Source: Deltaproteobacteria bacterium (lineage in GTDB: Bacteria; Desulfobacterota; Syntrophia; Syntrophales; Smithellaceae). Taken from it: DNA of 33,826 nt. The stretch spans positions 1 through 33,826 of the forward strand of contig JAKLDS010000023.1 in assembly GCA_022703375.1 (NCBI GenBank), read 5' to 3'. The notes under the pieces were generated by a model. That model was given only the letters and a program-made list of their open reading frames with translations, searched no databases and was not told the DNA's origin. Made by a program: the position numbers and the translations under genes. Below are positions 1 to 8,691 of this stretch, in pieces (the stretch's first letter is position 1; each line of letters opens with the position of its first letter).

Positions 1-2
1 CA

Positions 3-188
3 GGTGAAGAAGTTGCTGCCGGGGCCGGGCAGGAAGCAGGCGCCGGAGAACTGGCTGAAGAAATAGTTGAGGTAGTCGAGGAAATTGCGGGTGACGCAGT
101 TACTGAAGATGTGGCGGCAGGCGAAGAAGTTGCTGCCGGGGCCGGGCAGGAAGCAGGCGCCGGAGAACTGGCTGAAGAAATAGTTGAG
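3..188 (+). repeat. 117-bp tandem repeat inside the acidic protein
   Basis: Bases 6-71 and 123-188 are identical over 66 bp, giving a period of 117 bp (39 codons). Both copies encode a unit starting GEEVAAGAGQEAGAGELAEE. More diverged acidic units follow to about 410. The near-exact nucleotide identity suggests a recent in-frame duplication, and more copies may lie left of the window. Confidence 0.9.
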
Positions 189-1484
189 TTAGTCGAAGAA
201 GCCGCCGTTGATGAAGTTGTTGAAGAAACGGCAACCGGGGAGGGTACTGCGGAAGCGCCGGGAGAATTGACGAAGGAAGTTGTCGAAGCGGTGGAAGAAG
301 TTGCTGCTGATGAACCTTTTTCCGAAGAAGCGGCAGGCGGCGAAGCAGTTGAGGAAGTAATCGAGGAAGCCGTCGGTGATGAAGTCGTTGTTGAAACGGC
401 AGCCGGGGAAGGGGGATCTGTTGCGGATGAAATATTGTCCCCGGAAGATTTGGAAACTGTGGAAATAGTAGAAGGTGAAGGATCTGAAGGAGAGCAGGGA
501 GAAGGATTAAAACAAGTTGCCGGAGAGCCTGCCGAAGAAGAGTTACGCACCCGCGCGGACATTCTGACGGAACTGGCTGCCGCCGCGAAAGCGCTGGAGA
601 AAATAGGCCCCGATTTAAGCGGCAGCATTTATTCCGAAGATGAAATCAAAGAAAAGGCCAAACTCCTTTCCGAGGAGTTTGACCGCTACCTGAGCGTTCG
701 GGAAAAATTCTATAACCAGCACCTGTTGATAAAAGCCGGCGAATATATTGTGGGCGGCGAAAGCCGCACCAGACAGGAGGCTCCTCTGATGAGAGTCAAT
801 TTGCGGGAATTCTATATTGGCAAATATCCCGTGACCAACGCTCTTTTTGAAATATTCGTGGAGAAGACCGGATATGTCACGACGGCGGAGCGTCAGGGAT
901 ACAGCATGGTTTATGTTCCCCGCGTCCAGCGCATGAGAGATTACGCCAGCGGCAGGGATAAATTCATCCTGAGCAATCAGTTGCAGTACAAAAAAGTGTC
1001 AGGAGCCTGCTGGCACCGGCCTGCCGGTCCGGGCAATTCTCTTTATGTAAAAAGAACCCACCCTGTTGTGCAGGTCAGTCTGGAAGACGCCTGCGCTTTT
1101 GCCGCCTGGACGGGCAAAAGAATACCAACGGAAGCCGAGTGGGAAGCGGCGGCGCGAACCGCCCGCGGCTTCATCTATCCCTGGGGCAACGAATGGCGTG
1201 ATGAATCATGTAATCTGGAAGACAGCCTCTTCGGCGATACCACGCCGGTGGATCAGTATGTTAAATTCGAAAACGCCGAAGGAGTTGCCGACACACTGGG
1301 CAACGTTCTGGAATGGACTCTCGATGTCTGGGCCACCAGACAGGAGGATGATGAAGTAGCGGAAACCTATATTGTCAAAGGCGCCAGCTGGATATCGGAT
1401 AAAGACGTTACTTTAACCGACCGTCACTTCGTGGATAAGAATGCCTCATCCAACATCCTGGGTTTCCGCTGTATTGCGATATAA
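3..1484 (+). CDS. Acidic repeat protein with C-terminal FGE/SUMF1-like domain (5' truncated)
   Basis: The frame is open from the left edge, so the true start lies outside the window; a GTG at 111 is only an internal candidate. The first ~180 residues are extremely rich in Glu, Ala, Gly and Val. They contain a 39-residue unit repeated almost exactly, followed by decayed copies (VVEAVEEV, AVEEVIEEAV). After a charged helical stretch (about 540-760) comes a formylglycine-generating-enzyme/PvdO-type fold: GEYIVGGESR, FYIGKYPVTNALFE, HPVVQVSLEDACAFAAWTGK, RIPTEAEWEAAAR, YPWGNEW, GNVLEWTLDVW and the terminal GFRCIAI. The cysteine pair that binds copper in true FGE, expected between the GASW and LGFR motifs, is absent, so sulfatase activation is unlikely. 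Many bacterial proteins with this fold have structural or signalling roles. The substrate and location are unknown; no signal peptide can be judged because the N-terminus is missing. Confidence 0.8.
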   Translation, partial: GEEVAAGAGQEAGAGELAEEIVEVVEEIAGDAVTEDVAAGEEVAAGAGQEAGAGELAEEIVELVEEAAVDEVVEETATGEGTAEAPGELTKEVVEAVEEVAADEPFSEEAAGGEAVEEVIEEAVGDEVVVETAAGEGGSVADEILSPEDLETVEIVEGEGSEGEQGEGLKQVAGEPAEEELRTRADILTELAAAAKALEKIGPDLSGSIYSEDEIKEKAKLLSEEFDRYLSVREKFYNQHLLIKAGEYIVGGESRTRQEAPLMRVNLREFYIGKYPVTNALFEIFVEKTGYVTTAERQGYSMVYVPRVQRMRDYASGRDKFILSNQLQYKKVSGACWHRPAGPGNSLYVKRTHPVVQVSLEDACAFAAWTGKRIPTEAEWEAAARTARGFIYPWGNEWRDESCNLEDSLFGDTTPVDQYVKFENAEGVADTLGNVLEWTLDVWATRQEDDEVAETYIVKGASWISDKDVTLTDRHFVDKNASSNILGFRCIAI

Positions 1485-1587
1485 CGCCAGGCTGCTTTCC
1501 CGTATTAAATATTAATTTTTGAAAGCTTATCAGTTATTACGCCAAATCAACAAACTTTTTTGTCTGCCGGGTAATTGGTGTAAATAT

Positions 1588-2682
1588 TTAAAACAGGAAT
1601 TTTTCGACCATTCTTGCTATGGCCGGTGAAGCGGTGAGTCCGGGGGATTCTATACCCACAAGGTTAATAAATCCGGGAAATTCTTCTTTAATAACAAAAT
1701 CGCAAAAGGCATCGCCCGGTCCCTGCAGCTTCGGGCGGATACCGGCCATATCAGGACTGATATTTTCCGCTTTCAGGAAGGGCAAAAATTTCCCGGCGCT
1801 CTGATAGAAACGATTCGCTTTATCGGGGGCAACTCGGTAGTCTTCAGCGCGTTCAATATATTCCGTGTCCGGCCCCAGTTTCATTCTGCCGTTTAAGTCA
1901 ATCGTCAGATGAACTCCCAGCCCGGTATGATTTTTCTCCGGCACGGGATAAATCAGATGCCGCACAGTTCCCCGCTTAATACCGGAAATACCGCAATAGT
2001 CGCCCTTGCAGTAATGAAGAAGGTAACGGCAGCCCAGCATGTTGGCTATGGTGTCGGATTGCAGGCCGGCGCAATTGATTACCACGCCGGATGAAAATTC
2101 GAATTTTTCGCCCCGGCTGCCGTTTGTAACAACAAGGTAGCCGTCCGCTTGTTTTTCCAGGCCGGTGACTGAAGTATTGTAAACGATATGCGCTTTTTTA
2201 CCGGCCGCTGTGGCCAGGTAATAATTCATTAAATCATGGGCGCTGATAATGCCGGTTTGCGGCGAATACAGGGCGTTTATTGCCGCGATATTAGGCTCCA
2301 TGGCGGCTATTTCCCGTTTGGTCATCATTCTGGTGGAATGGACATCGTTATTGACGGCGTTGGCCTGCAGCCGCTCCAGTTCTTCAGTCTCCGGAGAATT
2401 TATCGCCACAATCAGCTTGCCGGTTTTTTTGTGAGGAATGTTGTTGCGGGCGGCAATATCATAAAGAAGCCCGCGGCCTTCCACGCAAAGAACGGCCTTG
2501 AGCGAACCTTGCGGATAATACATGCCGCCGTGAATTACTTCGCTGTTGCGCGAACTGATGCCGCCGCCATGAGCGGCATTCTTTTCGAGAATGATAATGT
2601 TCAGCTCCGGACGGGCGATTTGCGCCGCAATGGCGAGCCCTGCTACTCCGGCACCGATAATAGTTATATCAACCTTTTCCAT
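1588..2682 (-). CDS. FAD-dependent oxidoreductase, L-2-hydroxyglutarate oxidase (LhgO)-like
   Basis: This 364-residue protein of the DAO superfamily starts with a Rossmann FAD-binding motif (ITIIGAGVAGLAIA), then an acidic residue ending the second strand (IIILEK). The family signature SSRNSEVIHGGMYYPQGSLKA follows, with a C-terminal FAD-contacting stretch (INLVGIESPGLTASPAIA). These features match the LhgO/YgaF group, which oxidises 2-hydroxyacids such as L-2-hydroxyglutarate and passes electrons to quinones or other acceptors. The substrate here is not proven. I chose ATG at 2680-2682 because homologues begin just before the Rossmann strand and GGAG lies nine bases upstream. An upstream in-frame start at 2727 would add 15 residues translated from a palindromic repeat. 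The gene is monocistronic, facing the acidic gene and divergent from xth. Confidence 0.85.
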   Translation of the reverse strand: MEKVDITIIGAGVAGLAIAAQIARPELNIIILEKNAAHGGGISSRNSEVIHGGMYYPQGSLKAVLCVEGRGLLYDIAARNNIPHKKTGKLIVAINSPETEELERLQANAVNNDVHSTRMMTKREIAAMEPNIAAINALYSPQTGIISAHDLMNYYLATAAGKKAHIVYNTSVTGLEKQADGYLVVTNGSRGEKFEFSSGVVINCAGLQSDTIANMLGCRYLLHYCKGDYCGISGIKRGTVRHLIYPVPEKNHTGLGVHLTIDLNGRMKLGPDTEYIERAEDYRVAPDKANRFYQSAGKFLPFLKAENISPDMAGIRPKLQGPGDAFCDFVIKEEFPGFINLVGIESPGLTASPAIARMVEKFLF

Positions 2683-2686
2683 GCTA

Positions 2687-2812
2687 GACGACTCCGTAAA
2701 AAGTCCATATGCTGCGTTGCACTGCATCCCTCGTCATTGCGACGTACGCAAAAGTACGTCTCATTCCTCGTTATTTGTGCGCCTTGCCTCTGGCGCTTTT
2801 TACGGGGTCGTC
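2687..2812. repeat. Palindromic intergenic repeat, copy 1
   Basis: The terminal arms GACGACTCCGTAAAAAGT (2687-2704) and GCTTTTTACGGGGTCGTC (2795-2812) are inverted repeats matching at 16 of 18 positions. In the middle is a perfect hairpin, GACGTAC-GCAAAA-GTACGTC (2741-2760). The segment CATATGCTGCGTTG (2706-2719) recurs at 24552-24565. There is no coding capacity. It resembles a small non-autonomous palindromic repeat, but the family cannot be named from sequence alone. Confidence 0.8.
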
Positions 2813-2961
2813 GAAGTATGTATTTTTCGACTTTTTACAATTTAACAAGTTTGACTTATACATAAGCAGATGACTTTTGTAAATCTGAGACTTAATAATT
2901 CTTGAGGGATGGGGCAACTCATGATATTGCAAAAGACAATTCACGAGAGGTCAGATAAGAA

Positions 2962-3738
2962 TTGAAAATAGCAACTTACAATGTCAATTCCATCCGTTCC
3001 CGACTGCACATTGTGCTGCCGTGGCTCGAGAAAAACAGGCCCGATTATTTCTGTATGCAGGAAACAAAAGTGGATGACTCGTCATTTCCCGCCGACCATT
3101 TTGCCGGGCTCGGATACCATGTTGTATTTAAAGGAGAAAAACAATACAAAGGAGTCGCCATCGCTTCTCTGGCACGGCCGCAAAAGGTTGCCTGCGGATT
3201 GGATGATGAACCGGCTGACCATGACCGCCTTATTGCCGCAACATATAACGGGCTGACCATCATCAATACTTATGTGCCGCAGGGTCAGGAAACGGCAAGC
3301 CCTCAGTATGCTTATAAGCTGGCCTGGTTTGGCCGCCTGAAGAAATATTTGCAGAATCATTTTTCCCCGGGCAATCAGCTGATCTGGTGCGGCGATTTCA
3401 ATGTGGCTCCCCAGAGCATTGATGTTCATGATCCGAAAAGATTGCTGGGTCATGTCTGCTTTAATCCTGATGTCTGGCAGGCCTACGAAGATGTCAAATC
3501 CTGGGGTTTTGTTGATATTTTCCGGAAACATCATCCCGGAGAAGCAGGACATTACACTTTTTTTGATTACCGTGTCCGGGGTTCCGTCAGCCGCGGTTTG
3601 GGCTGGCGCGTTGATCATCTTCTGGCTACAGAAAAGCTCGCGGCATCTTCGCGGAGCTGCCTGATTGATCTGGCTTCACGGATGGAGGAAAAACCATCCG
3701 ACCATGTTATATTGTATGCGGAAATAGCTCTGAAATAG
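2962..3738 (+). CDS. xthA: Exodeoxyribonuclease III (AP endonuclease)
   Basis: A 258-residue member of the exonuclease III/endonuclease-phosphatase fold, which cleaves at abasic sites and degrades duplex DNA 3' to 5' in base-excision repair. Visible motifs are [14 protein letters not shown] at the N-terminus, the metal-binding glutamate in QETK, NTYVPQG with the catalytic tyrosine, WCGDFNVAP with the Asp/Asn pair, [10 protein letters not shown], and the terminal SDHVILYAE with the catalytic Asp-His. The length is normal for XthA. The start is TTG at 2962, with GAGAGG at 2945-2950 upstream; no ATG fits the conserved N-terminus. It lies before the tetrapyrrole cluster on the same strand, but the 37-bp gap gives no clear functional link. 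Confidence 0.93.
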   Translation: MKIATYNVNSIRSRLHIVLPWLEKNRPDYFCMQETKVDDSSFPADHFAGLGYHVVFKGEKQYKGVAIASLARPQKVACGLDDEPADHDRLIAATYNGLTIINTYVPQGQETASPQYAYKLAWFGRLKKYLQNHFSPGNQLIWCGDFNVAPQSIDVHDPKRLLGHVCFNPDVWQAYEDVKSWGFVDIFRKHHPGEAGHYTFFDYRVRGSVSRGLGWRVDHLLATEKLAASSRSCLIDLASRMEEKPSDHVILYAEIALK

Positions 3739-3775
3739 AGCTGATATTAAATTTTACGAAAAGGTGGCGGCGGAT

Positions 3776-4291
3776 ATGGATAAGGTGGAGGATATACAAA
3801 AAATCAATAAGGAAATAGCGGTAAAAATAAATAAAATTGAAAAGAGGCTTGCCCCGGTAAGAAAAATCCGGGAATTGTTTGAAGAGCTTTTTGCCGGGAT
3901 AGAAAGCGAGTTTGCCATTCCCTTTGTCTGGCTGACACTGATTGAAAGCGAGAAAGCCGCGCCTGTTATTGCGGCGGTAAAATCTTCCGAAAAACTGAAA
4001 AACAGGCTTAATATTGTCAGTGCTGATTTGTTTGCTCAGGTGCTGCCGTCGGGAGACAAGCCGGTTCTGGCCAATAAGGATTTACAGCCGTATTACAGGC
4101 TTCTGCCGCCCAGCAACAAATATTTCATCAAATCACTGGCGATTGTTCCCTTTAAAATAGGCAATGATGTGGTCGGCAGCTGGAATAACGGCGATGCCGT
4201 CAGCGAGCGCTACCTGCCGGATATGGAAACCGATCTGGTGCGTAAGCTGTCTGCTTATGTGTCCGGCAGATTGACGGAAATGAACAAATAA
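3776..4291 (+). CDS. DUF484/GAF-like protein of unknown function
   Basis: A 171-residue soluble protein. It opens with a charged helix (about residues 1-40, likely coiled coil), followed by a GAF-like domain. The C-terminal pattern GSWNNGDAVSERYLPDMETD resembles the GSLNLGS...RY.P.M.TD signature of DUF484 proteins, which are GAF-fold and of unknown ligand. I prefer ATG 3776 over the GTG at 3764 because AAGGTGG (3761-3767) gives eight bases of spacing. It stands directly upstream of the precorrin-2 dehydrogenase gene and may be co-transcribed with the heme genes. Whether it senses anything for that pathway is speculative. Confidence 0.65.
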   Translation: MDKVEDIQKINKEIAVKINKIEKRLAPVRKIRELFEELFAGIESEFAIPFVWLTLIESEKAAPVIAAVKSSEKLKNRLNIVSADLFAQVLPSGDKPVLANKDLQPYYRLLPPSNKYFIKSLAIVPFKIGNDVVGSWNNGDAVSERYLPDMETDLVRKLSAYVSGRLTEMNK

Positions 4292-4340
4292 AAAATGCAA
4301 GATGCATGGCCCGTGCGACAGGTGTCAGGAGATTAAGGCG

Positions 4341-4973
4341 TTGAAATATTATCCGGTGTTCTGGAACATTCAAAATAAAAAATGCGTCGTGGTGGGCGGC
4401 GGCGAAGTCGCGGCCAGAAAAGTCCGCAGACTCCTGGCCTGCGGCGCACGGGTATTAGTCGTCAGTCCGCAACTGACACCGGAACTGGCGGCTCTGATTG
4501 CGGACAATTCTTTGGAACATGTTGCTTTGGAATATCATTCCCGCTATCTCACAGGAGCCGTGCTGGTTATCGGTGCGACTGACGATGAAAACATCAATGA
4601 TGCTGTTTCCCGCGATGCCCGTGCCGGCTGTATCCCCGTCAATATTGTGGATGATCCGCAAAAATGTGATTTCATTTTGCCTTCTCTGGTGGAAAGGGGA
4701 GATCTGACCATTGCCATCGGCACCGGCGGCCAAAGCCCGGCGCTTTCCCGTCATCTGCGCGAAGAGCTGGAAGGTATTTACGGTGAAGAGTATGAAGTAT
4801 TGCTCAGAATACTGGGAAAGCTGCGTCCCCGCATGAAGGGAGAAGCCGGCGGCAAAACCTGGTTTGTCTCGCTGATTACTTCCGGGGTAATGGATTTAAT
4901 CAAAGAAAAGGATTGGAAGAAAGTAAAAAAATTAGTTTACGAAATCACCGGTGAGGAGGTGGCGGTTGAATAA
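4341..4973 (+). CDS. sirC: Precorrin-2 dehydrogenase / sirohydrochlorin ferrochelatase (Met8/CysG N-terminal type)
   Basis: This 210-residue enzyme oxidises precorrin-2 to sirohydrochlorin with NAD+, and in bifunctional members also inserts iron to make siroheme, the precursor of the Ahb heme pathway. The N-terminus has the NAD-binding motif VVVGGGEVAARKVRRLL, then VVSP, ATDDENINDAVS and NIVDDPQKCDFILPSL. The segment IAIGTGGQSPALSRHLREEL is typical of Met8/SirC. The start is probably TTG 4341, with AGGAG at 4327-4331, giving MKYYPVFWN, the usual family N-terminus. An ATG at 4302 would add a cysteine-bearing 13-residue extension. The 3' end overlaps the start region of the hemX-like gene. Whether it also acts as ferrochelatase cannot be decided here. 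Confidence 0.9.
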   Translation: MKYYPVFWNIQNKKCVVVGGGEVAARKVRRLLACGARVLVVSPQLTPELAALIADNSLEHVALEYHSRYLTGAVLVIGATDDENINDAVSRDARAGCIPVNIVDDPQKCDFILPSLVERGDLTIAIGTGGQSPALSRHLREELEGIYGEEYEVLLRILGKLRPRMKGEAGGKTWFVSLITSGVMDLIKEKDWKKVKKLVYEITGEEVAVE

Positions 4974-5790
4974 CGCCGATTTTCTGCTATTTAATCTGGC
5001 TATTGCGTTTGGCGTCTTAAGCACCGCCGGATACCTGTTGTCGCTGTTTTTGAAAAGAGTGGCGCTTGCCAGAATATCCACCTGGATACTGCTCGCATCT
5101 TTTGCTTTAATGACCGTCACACTTTTGCTGTCCGTCAGCAAAGAAGCAGGATTGATTAACCCCGGCCGGCGTGATTTCTTCCTGTTTTGCGCCTGGTCGG
5201 TTGCGGGAATTTATCTGGCCCTGCAGCTGAAAACTAAAACAAGAGTTCTGGGTGCGTTTGTCACTCCGCTAATTTTGCTTCTTCAGATTGCTGCCGCCGC
5301 ACAGCAAACCGGGACAGTGCTGGTGCCGGCGGATATGCAAAACAGTCTGACTTTGGTTCATCTTATTCTTGCTGTCGCCGGAGAGGCGCTTTTCGCGCTG
5401 GCATCCCTTGCCGGTTTGATTTATTTGATTCAGAACAGCAATCTGAAAAGGGCAAAATTCGATTCGCTGATAAGATTGCTGCCCTCACTCAACGACCTGG
5501 AAAGGATTAATCGTATCTGCCTGCTCTGGGGATTTTCTTTTTTGACTGCCGGACTTATCAGCGGAGTGGCCTTTGCCGGCGCGGCCTGGCAGGCCGGCTG
5601 GTATGCCGATCCGAAGATAATCTGGACTTTCGGCGTCTGGGTGGTTTACGGCTTTCTGCTCCATCAACGCCTGGCAATAGGCTGGCGCGGAGCGAGAATG
5701 GCGAGGCTTTCCGTCGCCGCGTTTGTCGTTTTTGTGATTACATATTGGCTGATAAAAATTTGTTTTGCAACGATACACGACTTTATTTAA
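4966..5790 (+). CDS. hemX: HemX/CcsA-like cytochrome c assembly membrane protein
   Basis: A 274-residue integral membrane protein with about eight predicted helices, of the CcsA/HemX (cytochrome C assembly) family. The C-terminal part has the signature AGWYADPKIIWTFGVWVVYG, a degenerate relative of the tryptophan-rich heme-handling motif of CcsA, followed by RLAIGWRGARMARLS. HemX proteins are commonly encoded beside hemA and affect glutamyl-tRNA reductase level or heme handling. The start is chosen as TTG 4966, with GAGGAGG at 4953-4959 spaced six bases; the GTG at 4951 would leave no ribosome binding site. It overlaps the end of the preceding gene and is followed by hemA after three bases, so translation is probably coupled. 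A full CcsA is separately encoded at 24632-25480. Confidence 0.85.
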   Translation: MNNADFLLFNLAIAFGVLSTAGYLLSLFLKRVALARISTWILLASFALMTVTLLLSVSKEAGLINPGRRDFFLFCAWSVAGIYLALQLKTKTRVLGAFVTPLILLLQIAAAAQQTGTVLVPADMQNSLTLVHLILAVAGEALFALASLAGLIYLIQNSNLKRAKFDSLIRLLPSLNDLERINRICLLWGFSFLTAGLISGVAFAGAAWQAGWYADPKIIWTFGVWVVYGFLLHQRLAIGWRGARMARLSVAAFVVFVITYWLIKICFATIHDFI

Positions 5791-5793
5791 AAA

Positions 5794-7056
5794 ATGATAA
5801 TATTAATTGGCTTGAATCATATGACTGCGCCGCTGGCTCTGCGCGAGAAACTCTTTGCCGGGTGTGAGGAAAAAAAGAATCTGCTGGCCGAGCTTCTCGC
5901 GATAGCGGGTGTGCGCGAAGCTATGTATCTCACGACTTGCAACCGTGTGGAGATACTGGCCGTAATTGACGGGTGCGAGGGAGCAGAGCGCAACCTGTGT
6001 GCGTATCCGGGGAAAGTCGGAAGCCTGACAACGCCGGAAACGGAAAAATGCCTTTATGTCCATCGGGAAGAAGCGGCAGTGCGTCATCTTTTCCGCGTGG
6101 CGTCCAGTCTTGATTCCATGATTATGGGCGAAGCACAGATATTGGGTCAGGTCAAAGAAGCTTACCGCCGGGCGCTGGAAGCTCATGCCACCGGAGCAGT
6201 GATGAATCGCCTGTTGCACCGGGCTTTTCGCACCGCCAAACGCGTGCGCACGGAAACTGCGATAGCAGCCAATCCGGTTTCGGTAAGCTTCGCCGCCGTC
6301 GAACTGGCCAAAAAAATATTCGGCGAATTAAACGGAAAAAAAGTATTATTGATAGGCGCGGGTGAAATGGCGGAATTGACCGCAACTCATTTACTGGACA
6401 AGGGCGCAAAAGACATAGTTATCGCCAACCGCACGGGATCGCAGGCTTTAACACTGGCCGATAAATTTCACGGCCGGACGGCGGTTCTGGAAGATATTAA
6501 TGCGGAACTGGGAGAGGCCGATATTGTCATCAGTTCCACCGGAGCTTCCTCATATATTCTGCAGGCGGATGTTGTGAAGCAGAGCCAGGCGCGGCGCAAA
6601 AACAGAATGCTGCTGCTGATTGATATTGCAGTGCCGCGTGATATTGATCCGGCGGCAGGCGAGCTGGAAAATGTTTATCTTTACAATATTGATAATCTGC
6701 AGGATATAGTGGATGACAATATGCAGAGCCGCCGCAACGAAGCAATGAAGGCGGGCGTCATTATTGAAGAAGAAGTGAAAATGTTCTGCGATTGGTTGAA
6801 AGGACTGGAAGCCGTGCCGACGATTGTATCCCTGCGGGCGAAAGCCGAAGCGATTGTGCAAACAGAGATAGCCAGAGCCGCGCCGTGGCTGCAATCAATG
6901 AATGAGGAAGATCAGCACAAAGTGGCCGCGCTGATTGGTTCCATTGTCAACAAGCTGCTGCACAACCCGGTAACCGCATTAAAAGAGGAAAACATCGAGT
7001 TTGAATCGGCACAGCTGGCCGCTGTGACGCGGCAGCTTTTTCAGCTGGATGAATAA
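5794..7056 (+). CDS. hemA: Glutamyl-tRNA reductase
   Basis: This 420-residue enzyme makes glutamate-1-semialdehyde from Glu-tRNA(Glu) with NADPH, the first committed step of C5-pathway tetrapyrrole synthesis. The N-terminus IGLNHMTAPLALREKL and TTCNRVEIL (catalytic Cys49) are clear. So are SLDSMIMGEAQILGQVKEAY and the NADPH-binding KVLLIGAGEMAELTATHL with IANRT. A C-terminal helical dimerisation domain ends the protein. Length and order are normal. There is no Shine-Dalgarno, and the ATG lies three bases after the hemX stop, which fits translational coupling. The partner aminomutase HemL is not in the window. Confidence 0.97.
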   Translation: MIILIGLNHMTAPLALREKLFAGCEEKKNLLAELLAIAGVREAMYLTTCNRVEILAVIDGCEGAERNLCAYPGKVGSLTTPETEKCLYVHREEAAVRHLFRVASSLDSMIMGEAQILGQVKEAYRRALEAHATGAVMNRLLHRAFRTAKRVRTETAIAANPVSVSFAAVELAKKIFGELNGKKVLLIGAGEMAELTATHLLDKGAKDIVIANRTGSQALTLADKFHGRTAVLEDINAELGEADIVISSTGASSYILQADVVKQSQARRKNRMLLLIDIAVPRDIDPAAGELENVYLYNIDNLQDIVDDNMQSRRNEAMKAGVIIEEEVKMFCDWLKGLEAVPTIVSLRAKAEAIVQTEIARAAPWLQSMNEEDQHKVAALIGSIVNKLLHNPVTALKEENIEFESAQLAAVTRQLFQLDE

Positions 7057-7067
7057 GGTCTGTATCT

Positions 7068-8669
7068 ATGGATATTCGAACATTGTCCGTATTGCTGGGA
7101 ATCACCAGTTTGCTGCAAACGGCCGCGATATTTTTTCAATATCTGGTTAACCGTTCCTACAAAGGAACCGGCTGGTGGGCGCTGGGGTTTGCATCAGTGG
7201 CTCTCGCGTTCCTCCTGATTATCCTGCGGGATGTAATCTCGATTTCGCTTATTTCCATTTTTGCCGGCAATGTGCTGTTCTTGTCGGGAATAATGTTTCT
7301 GCATGTCGGAATATTATTTTTCCTGGGTAAGAAGGTGCGCTGGGGTCTGTTGTCTTTCATTTTTATTGCTCTTAGTTTTGCCTTTCTATATTTTATCTAC
7401 ATTGATGACGACATAAATATCCGGGTGATACTGATAGCGGCATCTCTGGCGGCGATTACGCTGCAAACGGCATATGTTCTTTTTGTCAACAAGCACAAAT
7501 CCATAACTTCCTCGGCCAATTTCGTTGCCGGTGTTTTTCTGGTATTCGGCTGCTATTTTGTTTTTCGTGCGGCGGCCGCTTCCACCATTTCTCCCATCAG
7601 CAGTTATTTTACGCCGAATTTCCTGCAAATATCGTTATTTCTTGTGGCGCTGATGACAACAACGTTGATGACTTTCGGATTGATTATCATGGTCAATCAG
7701 CGCTTGAATGCGGAAATGAAGGAAGCCAATGAACATTTTGAACTGCTTTTCAATACCAGTCCCGATGCGGCTTTAATTACCAGACTGCAGGACGGTCTTA
7801 TTGTCAATGCGAATGCCGGATTTACAGCTATGACTGGTTATGCACGGGAAGAAGCGGTTGGCAAAACAACCGTAGCCATCGCTGTCTGGAGCAATCCCGG
7901 CGACCGGCAAAATGTGGTAGATAAACTGAAAATACAGGGATATTGCGATAATTACGAAGCAGTATTCAACCGAAAAGACGGCACTGCATTTTTCGGCTTG
8001 TTTTCGGCTAGAATTATTTCTTTGCAGGGTGCATTACATATGGCCAGTTTCACCCGCGAGATAACAATGCGCAAGCAGGCGGAACAGGCGGTGGCCGAGA
8101 AAAAAGACCAATTGGAAAAATTCTTCAATGTGGCTTTGGATCTTTTGTGTATTGCCGATACGTCTGGACGATTTATCAGGGTCAACAGGGAATGGGAAAA
8201 TGTTTTGGGTTACTCTGTGGCGGAACTGGAAAAGAGAAAATTTCTGGACTTTGTTCATCCCGATGATATGGCGGCGACGCTCCGGGCCATGTCGCAACTT
8301 GATGAACAAAACCCGGTTCTCAATTTTGTCAATCGTTACCGGCGGCAGGACGGCAGCTACCGGCAGATTGAATGGAAGTCATATCCTTCCGGAAATTTGA
8401 TTTATGCCGCCGCCCGCGACATTACTGAACACAAGCTGGCCGAAGAGAAGCTTGCGGAAGAAAAGAGGCTGCTGCAAAAGTCACTTGATGAAATTAAAAC
8501 ATTGCGCGGCATTGTGCCGATTTGCGCCAGCTGCAAAAAGATACGCGATGACAGGGGCTACTGGAATCAGGTGGAAAAATATGTCAGTGAACACTCCGAA
8601 GCCGAATTCAGCCACAGTATTTGTCCGGAATGTGTAAAAAAATTGTATCCCGGATACGAAAAAGATTAA
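7068..8669 (+). CDS. Membrane PAS-domain sensor with C-terminal CxxC...CxxC module
   Basis: A 533-residue protein. About seven membrane helices occupy residues 1-215, followed by two PAS domains (about 222-340, beginning HFELLFNTSPDAALITR, and about 350-460, beginning FFNVALDLLCIADTSGRFIRV). A short helical linker and a C-terminal segment end it. That last segment carries C486-x2-C489 and C519-x2-C522 around KKIRDDRGYWNQVEKY and HSEAEFSHSICPEC. No histidine kinase, GGDEF, EAL or HTH domain is present, so the output is unclear. The four-cysteine module could bind zinc or another metal; I know of no functional name for it. It sits 11 bases after hemA and 22 before hemC, so it is probably part of the heme operon and could report redox state, oxygen or tetrapyrrole status. 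Confidence 0.85.
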   Translation: MDIRTLSVLLGITSLLQTAAIFFQYLVNRSYKGTGWWALGFASVALAFLLIILRDVISISLISIFAGNVLFLSGIMFLHVGILFFLGKKVRWGLLSFIFIALSFAFLYFIYIDDDINIRVILIAASLAAITLQTAYVLFVNKHKSITSSANFVAGVFLVFGCYFVFRAAAASTISPISSYFTPNFLQISLFLVALMTTTLMTFGLIIMVNQRLNAEMKEANEHFELLFNTSPDAALITRLQDGLIVNANAGFTAMTGYAREEAVGKTTVAIAVWSNPGDRQNVVDKLKIQGYCDNYEAVFNRKDGTAFFGLFSARIISLQGALHMASFTREITMRKQAEQAVAEKKDQLEKFFNVALDLLCIADTSGRFIRVNREWENVLGYSVAELEKRKFLDFVHPDDMAATLRAMSQLDEQNPVLNFVNRYRRQDGSYRQIEWKSYPSGNLIYAAARDITEHKLAEEKLAEEKRLLQKSLDEIKTLRGIVPICASCKKIRDDRGYWNQVEKYVSEHSEAEFSHSICPECVKKLYPGYEKD

Positions 8670-8691
8670 TAAAATTAACAGTGGAATTCTT

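Noticed and set aside
1-190. CRISPR-like array
   Set aside because: The repeats are in-frame coding units of 117 bp without unique spacers.
2236-2865. 209-codon plus-strand open frame opposite the FAD oxidoreductase and repeat
   Set aside because: It is antisense to a clearly recognised gene, has no family signature and runs through the palindromic repeat.
4951-4968. GTG 4951 as start of the hemX-like gene
   Set aside because: The GAGGAGG at 4953-4959 would then lie inside the coding region; it is well placed for TTG 4966 instead.
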